Source: Planctomycetota bacterium (GTDB lineage Bacteria > Planctomycetota > UBA1135 > UBA2386). Taken from it: a stretch of 64,000 bases of DNA. Below, one piece after another: positions 17,215 to 25,489 of this stretch (its first letter is position 1; each line of letters opens with the position of its first letter). Below the pieces are notes generated by a model that was not told where the DNA came from, made no database searches, and saw nothing but the letters and a program-made list of their open reading frames with translations. Position numbers and translations under genes: made by a program. The DNA is taken from assembly GCA_016713175.1 (NCBI GenBank), contig JADJPQ010000030.1, forward strand, positions 212,335 through 276,334, given 5' to 3'.

Positions 17215-17586
17215 ATGGTAACCAAAGCGAACCCGAAACCGAACCTGCTCGGCGCGAGCTGTCCGACCCGTACCGTCCTCGACCTGATCGCCGACAAGTG
17301 GACGGTGCTGGTCATTCACGTGCTGGCCGACGGCACCCGGCGGTTCGGCGAGCTGCAGCGCGCGATCGGCGGCATCAGCCAGAAGATGCTGACCCAGACG
17401 CTCCGGCGGCTGGCGCGTGACGGGCTGGTGGTCAGGAAGGTCTACCCGGAGGTGCCGCCGCGCACCGAATACGCCCTGACGCCGCTCGGGCGGACGCTAC
17501 GCACCCCGCTGCAAGCTCTGTGTGCCTGGGCCGAAGCCCACCTGCCGCAGGTCCTCCACGCCCGAAAAGGGGCCGCCGGGGCATAG
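17215..17586 (+). CDS. HxlR-family winged-helix transcriptional regulator
   Basis: A 123-residue protein from the ATG at 17215; the frame extends upstream to 17146 through the divergent promoter and the repeats, so the later start is preferred. It has the HxlR hallmarks: CPTRTVLDLIADKWTVLVI at residues about 16-34, FGELQRAIGGISQKMLTQTL as the recognition helix region, and the wing REVYPEVPPRTEYALT-like segment (VYPEVPPRTEYALTPLG). The single Cys near residue 16 is the redox-sensing position in several characterised members. It is divergent from an NmrA-like oxidoreductase, which is likely its target. GGCACC repeats in front of it may be the operator. Confidence 0.85.
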   Translation: MVTKANPKPNLLGASCPTRTVLDLIADKWTVLVIHVLADGTRRFGELQRAIGGISQKMLTQTLRRLARDGLVVRKVYPEVPPRTEYALTPLGRTLRTPLQALCAWAEAHLPQVLHARKGAAGA

Positions 17587-17638
17587 CGAGTGCCTGCTCG
17601 GGCCAACAGGACGGCTGGCGTCGACGTATGAGGCGCCG

Positions 17639-18781
17639 ATGCGCGCAGCCCTCCTTCTCGCGTTGCTGCCGGCGCTGCCGGCCCAGCAAGCTCCCGCACC
17701 CCATCCGTTCCAGGCCCGTCTCGGCGAACTGCTGGCGGCACAGCGCGAGCGCCACGGCTTCCCCGGTGCCTGTGCGGCGGTCGTGCTGCCCGATGGGACG
17801 CTGGTGACCGCAGCGGCCGGCGCCGCCGATCGCGAGGGCAAGCAGCCATTGAGCGAAGCGAGCCGCCTGATGTCGGGCAGCATCGGCAAGACCTACTGCG
17901 CGGCGATCGCCCTGCAGCTGGTCGCCGAGGGCAAGTTGTCGCTCGACGGCAAGTTCGCCGATGTGCTCGGCAAGGAGGAATGGTATCCGCGCCTGCCCAA
18001 CGCGGCTGCGATCACGTTGCGGCAGTTGTTGAACCACACGTCGGGGGTGCCCGAGCATGTCTGGAAGCAGCCGTTCCAGGACGCGATCACCGGTGAGCCG
18101 GATCGGGTCTGGACGCCGCGCGAGTGCGTGGCGTTCATCCTCGGCGATCCGCCGGCCGCTGCCGCTGGCGAGAAGTGGCGGTACGCCGACACCAACTACG
18201 TGCTCGTCGGTCTCGCGATCGAGCAGGTCACCGGCAAGCCGTTCTACGAGGTGCTGCAAGAACGGCTGCTCGCGCCGCTGCAGCTGCGCGACACGGTGCC
18301 CAACGATCGGCGCGACGTACCCGGACTGGTCAACGGCCACGCCAGCGGCGTCGCGTTCCACAGCGGTGACACCGTGGTCGACGGCCGCTACTTCGTCAAT
18401 CCGATCTTCGAGTACTGCGGCGGCGGCATCAGCAGCACCGCGGGGGACCTGGCGCGCTGGACGGCGCTGCTGTTTGGCGGCGAGGTGATCCCGAAGGACC
18501 TGCGCGACGACTTCGTCGCTGGCGTGCCGGCGGGGCGTGAAGTCGGCGGGAAGTACGGACTCGGCTGCTTCGTGACGCGCGGCGTGCATGGGCCGGCGTT
18601 CGGTCACTCCGGCATCATGCCGGGCTACCTCGGCTACACGCTGTGGTTTCCCGACCTGCGGATCGCCGCAGCGCTCTTGTGCAACACCGACGACGGCAAG
18701 CGCGCCGGGCCGATGCAGCGGCACGTCGAAGCGTATGCGGCGGCGGCCAAGGAATGGCTGGCGCTGCCAGCAGGCAAGTAG
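17639..18781 (+). CDS. Secreted serine hydrolase, beta-lactamase/class C penicillin-binding family
   Basis: A 380-residue protein from the ATG at 17639, with a signal peptide (MRAALLLALLPALPAQQ). The family's three catalytic motifs are present: SxxK as SIGK in LMSGSIGKTY (about residue 82), YxN-type YADTNY (about residue 183), and the HSG triad at GHSGIMPG (about residue 322). A conserved LRQLLNHTSGVPE loop also supports the family. The fold covers beta-lactamases, D-aminopeptidases and esterases, so the substrate is open. It is exported. It lies 52 bp after the HxlR gene but probably has its own promoter. Confidence 0.85.
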   Translation: MRAALLLALLPALPAQQAPAPHPFQARLGELLAAQRERHGFPGACAAVVLPDGTLVTAAAGAADREGKQPLSEASRLMSGSIGKTYCAAIALQLVAEGKLSLDGKFADVLGKEEWYPRLPNAAAITLRQLLNHTSGVPEHVWKQPFQDAITGEPDRVWTPRECVAFILGDPPAAAAGEKWRYADTNYVLVGLAIEQVTGKPFYEVLQERLLAPLQLRDTVPNDRRDVPGLVNGHASGVAFHSGDTVVDGRYFVNPIFEYCGGGISSTAGDLARWTALLFGGEVIPKDLRDDFVAGVPAGREVGGKYGLGCFVTRGVHGPAFGHSGIMPGYLGYTLWFPDLRIAAALLCNTDDGKRAGPMQRHVEAYAAAAKEWLALPAGK

Positions 18782-18785
18782 CGCC

Positions 18786-19952
18786 TCAGCGCCGCAGCTG
18801 CAGCAGGAACGACAGATCGCACGGCGGCGTGTGCTCCTGCGCCGGCTGGCCGCGCAGGAACAGCCGGGCGCGCGTGGTGCCGCGTAGTTCCAGCCGTTCG
18901 CCTTCGACGCGCAGCAAGCAACCCTCGCGCAGGCCGAGCACCGGCGTCGCGTGTTCTTCGTGGAACTGGCGCAGCCGTTCTTCGCGGGTCTCGCCCATGT
19001 GCTTGCTGTGGGCGTCGGGATCGAGGTAGTGCGGGTTGATCTGGAACGGCACCAGCGACATCGCCGTGAACGACGGCGGTTGCACGATCGGCATGTCGTT
19101 GGTGGTGCGGATCGACAGCGTCGCGACGTTGGTGCCGGCGCTGCTGCCGATGTAGGGCATGCCGTGGCGGGCGCGGTCGGCGATCGCTTCGAGCAGGCGG
19201 GTCATGTACAGCGCGTTCAGCAGGCGGAAGGTGTTGCCGCCGCCGATGAACACGGCGTCGCAGGTCTGCAGTTCGGCCAGGGGATGCCTGGTGCGGTGTG
19301 CGGACGTCAGTTCGTGACCGAATGCCGTGAACGCGGTCGCCGCGCGCGCCGCGTACTCGTCGTGGTTGGCCAGTGCGTACGGCACGAACAACACGCGCTT
19401 CCTGGCGCCGAGGAAGTCGCGGATCTCGGTAGCGCAGTGCTCGAGGTAGCCGCCGCCGTGCATCGTCGAGTTGCTGATCAACAGCAGCCGGCAGCGGCGG
19501 TTGTCGCGTTCGGGCGCCGCCGGGTCCTCGCTGCCGCCGAGCAGAGGCCGCAGTCGTTCGATCGTCAGGCCGGCTGACTTCAGCGCTTGCGCCGCGATGC
19601 TGTCTTCAGCGACCACGAGGCCCGCCAGCACATGATCGGCGTCGATGTGGTTGGCCTGGGCCATGGCGCATTCCTTCAGCGTGCACTCGAGAACCCGCTT
19701 GGCGGCGGGCGTGAACGGCAGTTGGCTCGCCGTGACCGGATGGGCGCCGGGATGGCAGCGTCCGGTCAGGTCGGCAAGGAGCGCGGCACTGTCGATCTGC
19801 AGGTGCGTCAGGATCCGCTCGATGCCGGACGGCTGCGACAGCATCGCCAACAACAGGTGCTCGGGTGCGATGTACTCGTGCTGAAACTGCAGGGCGATCA
19901 GCCGCGACGCGGACATCAGTCGCTTGGCGCGGTCGGTGAAACGGTCGAACAT
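18786..19952 (-). CDS. Fusion of Clp repeat (ClpN) domain with peptidase E (S51)
   Basis: A 388-residue protein from the ATG at 19952 (MFDRFTDRAKRLM); an ATG at 19964 is four codons further out. Residues 1-150 are the double Clp-N repeat (LQFQHEYIAPEHLLLAML and ANHIDADHVLAGLVVAEDS), which in ClpA/ClpC binds substrates and adaptors. No AAA+ ATPase follows. Residues about 160-388 are instead a peptidase E: LLLISNSTMHGGGYLEHC, the GGGNTFRLLNALY motif near residue 236, the nucleophile elbow YIGSSAGTNVA near residue 270, and FQINPHYLD. Peptidase E cleaves Asp-X dipeptides in the cytoplasm. A frame error is unlikely because both domains share one uninterrupted frame. The fusion may target short peptides from a Clp protease; that is inference. 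Confidence 0.8.
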   Translation of the reverse strand: MFDRFTDRAKRLMSASRLIALQFQHEYIAPEHLLLAMLSQPSGIERILTHLQIDSAALLADLTGRCHPGAHPVTASQLPFTPAAKRVLECTLKECAMAQANHIDADHVLAGLVVAEDSIAAQALKSAGLTIERLRPLLGGSEDPAAPERDNRRCRLLLISNSTMHGGGYLEHCATEIRDFLGARKRVLFVPYALANHDEYAARAATAFTAFGHELTSAHRTRHPLAELQTCDAVFIGGGNTFRLLNALYMTRLLEAIADRARHGMPYIGSSAGTNVATLSIRTTNDMPIVQPPSFTAMSLVPFQINPHYLDPDAHSKHMGETREERLRQFHEEHATPVLGLREGCLLRVEGERLELRGTTRARLFLRGQPAQEHTPPCDLSFLLQLRR

Positions 19953-20063
19953 GACGGCGAGCATAGCGTCCGTGGCAGCGGCGGAACCGGGCTTGGATCG
20001 GCCTGGCGACCCGCGACCGCTTGGTCGGCAGCGGTGCCCTCCAGCCTCCAGCCTCCAGACATC

Positions 20064-20092
20064 TTGACAGACTGCCGAGAAGTGGTTATAAC
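20064..20092 (+). promoter_or_regulatory. Near-consensus sigma-70 promoter with overlapping operator-like repeats
   Basis: TTGACA (20064-20069) and TATAAC (20087-20092) are separated by exactly 17 bp, 22 bp upstream of the antitoxin start. The -10 lies in the palindrome GTTATAAC (20085-20092). AGTGGTTA (20081-20088) and AGTGGTAA (20095-20102) are direct repeats flanking it, as expected of an autoregulated toxin-antitoxin promoter. Confidence 0.7.
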
Positions 20093-20113
20093 GCAGTGGT
20101 AACCAAGGAAGCC

Positions 20114-20350
20114 ATGATCGAACTCCGTCTCCGTCGTGTCGGCAACTCGCTGGGCGTGATCCTGCCCAAGGAAGTGCTCGAGGCTCTTGGAGCCGAAGGC
20201 AAGGCCGGTGAGAAACTCGCCGTGGCCCAGCTGCCCGATGGGCGCGGTCTCGAGCTCCGTCACATCGACGAGAAGTTCGAGAAGAAGCTCGCGCTGCTGC
20301 GGGACACGATCAAGCGCTACAAGAACACCTTGCGCGAGCTGGCCAAGTGA
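20114..20350 (+). CDS. AbrB/MazE-family antitoxin
   Basis: A 78-residue protein from the ATG at 20114 (MIELRLRRVGNSLGVILPKE), preceded by an AAGGA site ten bases upstream (20104-20108). Residues 1-45 are the swapped-hairpin AbrB DNA-binding fold (RVGNSLGVILPKEVLEALG). The C-terminal 30 residues (EKFEKKLALLRDTIKRYKNT) form a charged helix expected to wrap the toxin. Its stop overlaps the GTG start of the Doc gene. It should neutralise Doc and repress the promoter at 20064-20092 through the repeats there. Confidence 0.85.
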   Translation: MIELRLRRVGNSLGVILPKEVLEALGAEGKAGEKLAVAQLPDGRGLELRHIDEKFEKKLALLRDTIKRYKNTLRELAK

Positions 20351-20730
20351 GTCGAGAGCCCGAGTGGGTGACGGTCGAGGACGCATTGCTGTACCACGGC
20401 GAGTTGATTCGCGCGTTCGGCGGCAGCGACGGGCTGCGCGAGCCGGGCTTGCTGCAGTCCGCGCTCGGTCGCGCGCGTAACGTCTACGCCTACGAGAGCC
20501 AGGATCTGGTTGTCCTGGCCGGGGTCTATGCCCATGGCCTTGCCAAGAACCACCCCTTTGTCGACGGCAACAAGCGAGTCGCGTTCGTCGTCACGCGCAT
20601 GTTCCTCGGTCTGAACGGCGTTGCGTTCGATCCACCGGAAGCCGAGGCGGTGGTGATGGTCGAGGGGCTCGCGGCGGGGCGAATCACACTTGCCGAGTTC
20701 ACCCAATGGGTGCGGAAGCACGCGCGCTGA
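20347..20730 (+). CDS. doc: Doc-type toxin (death-on-curing, Fic superfamily)
   Basis: A 127-residue protein starting with GTG at 20347, which overlaps the antitoxin TGA as GTGA. The Fic signature of Doc proteins is at residues about 66-75 (KNHPFVDGNKRVAF), with the catalytic His and the GNKR phosphate-binding residues. LLYHGELIRAFGG, GLREPGLLQSAL and VYAYESQDLVVLAG are the usual helices of the family. Characterised Doc phosphorylates EF-Tu and stops translation. Pairing with an AbrB-type antitoxin instead of Phd is less usual but known. All active-site residues are present, so the toxin looks functional. Confidence 0.88.
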   Translation: MSREPEWVTVEDALLYHGELIRAFGGSDGLREPGLLQSALGRARNVYAYESQDLVVLAGVYAHGLAKNHPFVDGNKRVAFVVTRMFLGLNGVAFDPPEAEAVVMVEGLAAGRITLAEFTQWVRKHAR

Positions 20731-20742
20731 TGCGGTGATCGA

Positions 20743-21993
20743 TCAGCGTGGCAACGGTCGCACCGCGATGTCCGTGCACCTGGCCGGGCCACCGACACAG
20801 CCCACCGCGAACGGGGCCGCGACCTCTGGCACGTCTGCCTCGACTGCAAGCTTGCCGTCGATCCAGACACTGGCGCGACCGCGCTGGCGGCGGAGCACGA
20901 GCTGCACGCGTTCACCGAGCTGGACCGAACCATCGTGAGCGACGCCGCCCGCCGAGGTGTAGACGAATGCACCCTGGCCGCGCAGCAGCAGCGCCTGGCA
21001 GTCCTGACCGAGGTCGATGCGAATGCCGTAGCAGTCGCCTTGCGGTGCGATCGTCGCGCGGACGATCGCATCGGCAAGCTCGTCGGGTGCGGTCGTGGTG
21101 ATGCACCAGTCGCCGTTCGTCGGCTTGCCGTCGAGACGTTGTTCGGCCAGTGCGCGCCATTCGGCGGCATCGCCCAGGACCGTGGCGTCGAGCTGCGCGC
21201 CGCCGGGATTGCGTTCGGCAGCCGTGCGGCCGTGGCGCTGTTGCAGCAAGGTCAGCGTGCCGGCGCGCAGCACCACACGGTCGAGGTGTTCGTGCCATTG
21301 CCGTTCGGCGGTCGCAAGATCGACGCCGAGCGCGTCGGCGATCGGCGTGCCGCAGTAGTAGCGGCGGACCTTGGCGGCACCGTGACGATCGAGCAGGAAG
21401 CGCATCCAGCTGCCGGCGACGTCGTAGGCGTTGACGTGCGGATGGCGGGCGAGCCAGGCGTAGAAGTCCGGCAGCGCATGGATCGCCGCCAGGTCCGGCA
21501 GATCGCCGCGCCGGCGATGGAACGCGGCGACCGCGTCGACGTGCACGCCGCTGACGAAGCGCAGCACCGCGTTGGCGAGACCCTCGGCGAAGAACAGGTT
21601 GCGTGGCTCAGGACCGCGTTCTTCGAACTTCTCAGCGACGACATGCACCAGTTCGTGGATGCGGGTCTGGTCGGGTTCGAACGGAACGTGCGACGTGAGC
21701 GGCACGGAGTGGCCGGCGGACGGCACGCCGGTGACGCGCTGCAGTTCGGCGACGTCGTCGTAGAGCCACAGATCGATCTTGTGGGGGAACCCGGCGACTG
21801 CGAGTTCGCGCTGGATCATCGCCAGGTCGTCTTCGACCAACGCGGCGATGCGGTCGACCGCTGCCTCGGCCCGCGAACCGGGCCGGAAGCGGATCGTGAA
21901 ATGAGCCGTGGCCGTGCTGCCGGACCAGGCGTCCTGGGCGGCGAGAGGCAACAGCGAGGACAGGCCGGCGAACAGCAGCGACGAGCGGCGCAT
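20743..21993 (-). CDS. Secreted zinc-peptidase-like protein (HELVH) with C-terminal beta domain
   Basis: A 416-residue protein from the ATG at 21993 with a signal peptide (MRRSSLLFAGLSSLLPLAAQ). It has an HExxH zinc motif (RIHELVHVVAEKF, about residues 112-116) and a downstream glutamate in FFAEGLANAV (about residue 135), the arrangement of gluzincins of the peptidase MA type. The segment between (ELQRVTGVPSAGHSVPL) resembles that family as well. From about residue 260 a second domain (GDWCITTTAPDELADAIVRA, RGRASVWIDGKLAVEADV) looks like a laminin-G/concanavalin-type beta sandwich. The target is unknown. The annotated stop is 12 bp from the stop of the toxin gene on the other strand. Confidence 0.75.
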   Translation of the reverse strand: MRRSSLLFAGLSSLLPLAAQDAWSGSTATAHFTIRFRPGSRAEAAVDRIAALVEDDLAMIQRELAVAGFPHKIDLWLYDDVAELQRVTGVPSAGHSVPLTSHVPFEPDQTRIHELVHVVAEKFEERGPEPRNLFFAEGLANAVLRFVSGVHVDAVAAFHRRRGDLPDLAAIHALPDFYAWLARHPHVNAYDVAGSWMRFLLDRHGAAKVRRYYCGTPIADALGVDLATAERQWHEHLDRVVLRAGTLTLLQQRHGRTAAERNPGGAQLDATVLGDAAEWRALAEQRLDGKPTNGDWCITTTAPDELADAIVRATIAPQGDCYGIRIDLGQDCQALLLRGQGAFVYTSAGGVAHDGSVQLGERVQLVLRRQRGRASVWIDGKLAVEADVPEVAAPFAVGCVGGPARCTDIAVRPLPR

Positions 21994-22109
21994 GGCAACA
22001 CGATAGCGGCGGGCAAGTCGTCTGGCCGGTTCGCCCGGCCTGTGCAACTTGTGCAACTCGCGCCAGTCGTTCAGATGGTGGCAGGCAGCATCGGGGCTGG
22101 TCCTGGTCG

Positions 22110-22208
22110 GTGTTCGCCGTGTGCTTTGGCCTGGTTCACGCCCAGGAACCGAAGTGGCGGATCCACGGCGTCGCCATCGACGAGCAGGGTCGCCCGTTGC
22201 CGAGCTGA
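22110..22208 (+). pseudogene. Possible stub of a secreted carboxypeptidase-regulatory-like gene
   Basis: A short frame starting at GTG 22110 encodes MFAVCFGLVHAQEPKWRIHG and then VAIDEQGRPLPS before a TGA. This looks like the end of a signal peptide followed by the first strand of a carboxypeptidase-regulatory-like domain, as in the full-length gene at 35761. No continuation is found in other frames. It may be a decayed 5' end or chance resemblance. The rest of the 474-bp gap between 21994 and 22467 holds nothing I can name. Confidence 0.3.
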
Positions 22209-22467
22209 CCGGATGTGACGTCGGGTTCGGCACCAGCCGGTTGTCGTGGCTGCTGCCGCCCCGGCAGCCACGCGGTTACGGTCTTGCCGTATTGCGGCAG
22301 TGTCGCCCCGGCGGCCCGCGCGGTCGCCGAAGTCGTGGCCGGTGAGCTGGTGACCTGTCGGCCGGTGCCCTGACAACCCTGACGCTGGTAGCGGATGTTC
22401 GCGCTGGCAACGAGATCATGGAAGACCCGACGGGGAAACGGTCGATGACCGATCCGGAGTCCCGCCC

Positions 22468-23622
22468 ATGCAGACCATCGCTTCCAGCATCCGCACCGCC
22501 AGTTCCACGTCCACCGACGCCCGCGCCGCCGTAGCCGAGATCCACGCCGCGATCACACAGCCGGACCTGCAGCTGGTCGTGTTCCATTGCTCACCGGCCT
22601 ACGACCGGCAAGTCCTCGCGGCCGAGCTGAACGAACGGTTCCGCGGCGCCCGCGTCGTCGGCTGCACGACCGCCGGCGAGATCACGCCGAACGGCTATCG
22701 CAACGGCTCGATCACGGCGATCGGATTCGCCGGCCAGGACTTCATCGCCGAGACGGTGCGCATCGATTCGCTGCACGACTTCTCGATCCAGCGCGGCATC
22801 ACCGCCGGGCGCACGGTGCGCGCGGCGCTGCAGGCGCGGGTGCCGAAGGTCGACCGGACCAACACCTTCGGGTTCCTGCTGGTCGATGGCCTGTCGGTGA
22901 AGGAAGAGGCGGTGGTCGGCGCGTTGTATCAGGAACTCCGCGACATCGAGATGATCGGCGGCTCGGCCGGCGACGAGACGGCTTTCGGTTCGACCTGGGT
23001 GTTCTGCGACGGCGAGTTCCGCCAGGACGTCGCGGTCTACACGCTGGTCCACACGACGCGGCCGTTCCGGGTCTTCCAGACCCAGCACTTCGACTTCGGC
23101 GAGTCGCGCATGGTGGTCACCGGCGCCCGGACCGAGAAGCGGATCGTCACCGAGATCAATGGCATGCCGGCCGGTCGCGAGTACGCGCGCAACGTCGGTA
23201 TGAAGGTCAGCGAACTGACGCCGATGATCTTCGCCGCGCATCCGGTGGTGGTCCGCATCGCCGGCAAGCCGTTCGTCCGTTCGATCGCCAAGGTCAATGC
23301 CGACGAGAGCCTGACGTTCTTCTGTGCGATCGACGAGGGCATGGTGCTGACCGTCGCGCGCTCGGCCGACATGCACGATCGGTTGGCGGCCGCGTTCGCG
23401 GAAGTCGAGGCGGCGATCGGCAGGCCGGAACTGATCCTCGGCTGCGACTGCATCCTGCGCTACCTCGAGATGCAGCAGCAGGGCAATGTCGAGCAGATCA
23501 GTCGACTGCTCAGCGACTGGCGGGTCGTCGGCTTCGCCACCTATGGCGAGCAGTACAACGGCATGCACGTCAACCAGACGTTCACCGGCATTGCCATCGG
23601 CGCCCCCCGAAAGCGCGGATGA
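22468..23622 (+). CDS. FIST-domain sensory protein
   Basis: A 384-residue protein from the ATG at 22468. The N-terminal FIST domain spans about residues 30-235 (LQLVVFHCSPAYDRQVLAAE, RVVGCTTAGEITPNGYRNGS, MIGGSAGDETAFG); the FIST_C domain spans about 240-365 (INGMPAGREYARNVG, LGCDCILRYLEMQQQG). There is no signal peptide, so it is cytoplasmic. FIST proteins are thought to bind small ligands such as amino acids and pass the signal to a partner. Its stop overlaps the start of a histidine kinase as ATGA, so the two are almost certainly one signalling unit. Confidence 0.9.
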   Translation: MQTIASSIRTASSTSTDARAAVAEIHAAITQPDLQLVVFHCSPAYDRQVLAAELNERFRGARVVGCTTAGEITPNGYRNGSITAIGFAGQDFIAETVRIDSLHDFSIQRGITAGRTVRAALQARVPKVDRTNTFGFLLVDGLSVKEEAVVGALYQELRDIEMIGGSAGDETAFGSTWVFCDGEFRQDVAVYTLVHTTRPFRVFQTQHFDFGESRMVVTGARTEKRIVTEINGMPAGREYARNVGMKVSELTPMIFAAHPVVVRIAGKPFVRSIAKVNADESLTFFCAIDEGMVLTVARSADMHDRLAAAFAEVEAAIGRPELILGCDCILRYLEMQQQGNVEQISRLLSDWRVVGFATYGEQYNGMHVNQTFTGIAIGAPRKRG

Positions 23623-25394
23623 TCGAGCCGGACGACAACCCCAGCGCGCTGCGGTGCGCCGAACTCGAACGCGAGCTGCAGCGGCTGCAACGCATCAACT
23701 CGGTGCTGATGGACCGGGTCGAGCGGATGGGCGACGTGCAGGGCGGTTCGGCCTCGGTGCTGGAAGCGGCGCTGGCGCTGGACACCAAGGTCCGCGAACG
23801 GACGCGTGCGCTGGAGGAATCCAACCGGGCCTTGCAGGCGGCGAAGGACAGCGCCGACGCCGCCAATCGCGCCAAGTCGGACTTCCTGGCCAACATGAGC
23901 CACGAGATCCGGACGCCGATGAACGGCGTGATCGGCCTGGTCGACCTGGTGCTCCGTAGCGAACTGACCGAGGAACAGCGTTCGCACCTGCGCAAGGTCA
24001 AGACCTCGGCGGACGCGCTGTTGGTGGTGATCAACGAGATCCTCGATTTCTCCAAGATCGAGGCCGGCAAGATGGACCTCGAGCGGATTCCGTTCGATGC
24101 CCCGATGCTCGTCGAGGAGGCGGTCGAGCTGCTGGCTGGATCAGCGGCGGCCAAGGGACTGGTCCTGAAGTGTGCGATCGAACGGATGGCAGTGGGCGCC
24201 GCCGTCGGCGACCCGACCCGCCTGCGGCAGGTGCTGCTGAACCTGATCGGCAATGCGATCAAGTTCACGACCGTCGGCTCGGTTTGCGTCCGTTGTCGTG
24301 TCGAGTCCGGAGTTCGCGGTTCCTTGCGCCTGCAGTTCGCGGTCGAGGACACCGGGATCGGCATGAATCCAGAGGTCAGGGCGCGGCTGTTCCGGGCGTT
24401 CGAGCAGGCCGATGGTTCGACCACCCGGCGGTTCGGCGGCACCGGGCTCGGCCTGGCGATCTCCCAACGATTGGTCGGGTTGATGGGTGGTGTGATCGAT
24501 GTGCGCAGCGAACCGGGCACCGGCTCCTGTTTCTCGTTCGCGATCGAGTGTGCGCTTGCCGCCGAAGGCTCGGCACCGACGAACGCGGTGGCCGAGGACG
24601 CGGGGTCGCCGCGGACCGGAATACGCGTCCTGCTCGTCGAGGACAATCAGATCAATCAGGACGTCGCCCGCGCCGTGCTGGCCAAGCTGGCTTGCACGTG
24701 CGTGGTGGCCGGCAACGGTCGGCAAGCCCTCGCCGCGGTCGTCGCCGATCGGTTCGATGTCGTGCTGATGGACTGCCACATGCCTGAGATGGACGGCTAC
24801 CAGGCGACGCGACAGATCCGGGCCATGGAACAGGAACGGCGGCTGACGACGGTCCCGATCATTGCCTGCTCGGCAAGCGCCATGCAGGACGACCGCGACC
24901 ACTGTGCCGCCGCCGGCATGTCCGACTTCCTGTCCAAGCCTTACACCGTTGCGGCGCTGGCGGCGGTGCTGGCCAGGTGGGTGGGGGCGCGGCCTGACGG
25001 CCACGGGGAGAGTGGCGATGCAGCGGTGCTGCGATCGTCGTTCGCCACCGGGCTCGACGAAGTGGCGTTGCGCGAGTTCGCCGCGGGCGTCGGCGACCCG
25101 GCCTTCACCGGTGGGTTGATGCGGAGTCTGGCTGGCAAGTTCCGCCAGCAGGTGCCGCTGCGACTGTCGGAAATGCGTACGGCGGCGGCCGATGGCGACG
25201 ACGCGACGCTGCGGCGCTTGGCGCACACCTTGAAGGGCAACGCGGCAATGTTCGGCGGGCTGGCGCTCCAGGATCTGTGCGCGTCGATCGAGGCCGGCGG
25301 CTCGCAGCTGAGGGACCTGGCTGCGGTGCTGGCCGACTGCGAGGTCGTCGCCGGCATGATGCTGACGGATCTGGCCGGTCGCTTCGGGCTCTGA
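23619..25394 (+). CDS. Hybrid histidine kinase (HisKA-HATPase-REC-HPt), partner of FIST protein
   Basis: A 591-residue protein whose ATG (23619) overlaps the FIST stop codon. There is no transmembrane segment: residues 10-75 form a coiled coil (LERELQRLQRINSVLMDRVE). HisKA has its phospho-acceptor His in NMSHEIRTPMNG (about residue 95). The HATPase_c domain shows NLIGNAIKFT, EDTGIGMNPEVR and GTGLGLAIS. A receiver domain follows (LLVEDNQINQDVARAVL; phospho-Asp in LMDCHMPEMDGYQ, about residue 385). A C-terminal HPt carries RRLAHTLKGNAAMFG (about residue 535). The chain therefore holds a complete phosphorelay up to the last transfer. The output regulator is not in the window. Input probably comes from the FIST protein. 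Confidence 0.92.
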   Translation: MIEPDDNPSALRCAELERELQRLQRINSVLMDRVERMGDVQGGSASVLEAALALDTKVRERTRALEESNRALQAAKDSADAANRAKSDFLANMSHEIRTPMNGVIGLVDLVLRSELTEEQRSHLRKVKTSADALLVVINEILDFSKIEAGKMDLERIPFDAPMLVEEAVELLAGSAAAKGLVLKCAIERMAVGAAVGDPTRLRQVLLNLIGNAIKFTTVGSVCVRCRVESGVRGSLRLQFAVEDTGIGMNPEVRARLFRAFEQADGSTTRRFGGTGLGLAISQRLVGLMGGVIDVRSEPGTGSCFSFAIECALAAEGSAPTNAVAEDAGSPRTGIRVLLVEDNQINQDVARAVLAKLACTCVVAGNGRQALAAVVADRFDVVLMDCHMPEMDGYQATRQIRAMEQERRLTTVPIIACSASAMQDDRDHCAAAGMSDFLSKPYTVAALAAVLARWVGARPDGHGESGDAAVLRSSFATGLDEVALREFAAGVGDPAFTGGLMRSLAGKFRQQVPLRLSEMRTAAADGDDATLRRLAHTLKGNAAMFGGLALQDLCASIEAGGSQLRDLAAVLADCEVVAGMMLTDLAGRFGL

Positions 25395-25489
25395 GCCGCA
25401 GGAACGGGCCCGGGGCCGGGTCCGTAGGGGAAAGCGCCTCGGGACATTCCGCGTCATCGCCGCGGCCGCCCACAGCCGATGAGGGAATC

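Noticed and set aside
20935..22218. Plus-strand open frame of 427 codons
   Set aside because: Shadow of the zinc-peptidase-like gene on the minus strand, whose signal peptide and HELVH motif are convincing.
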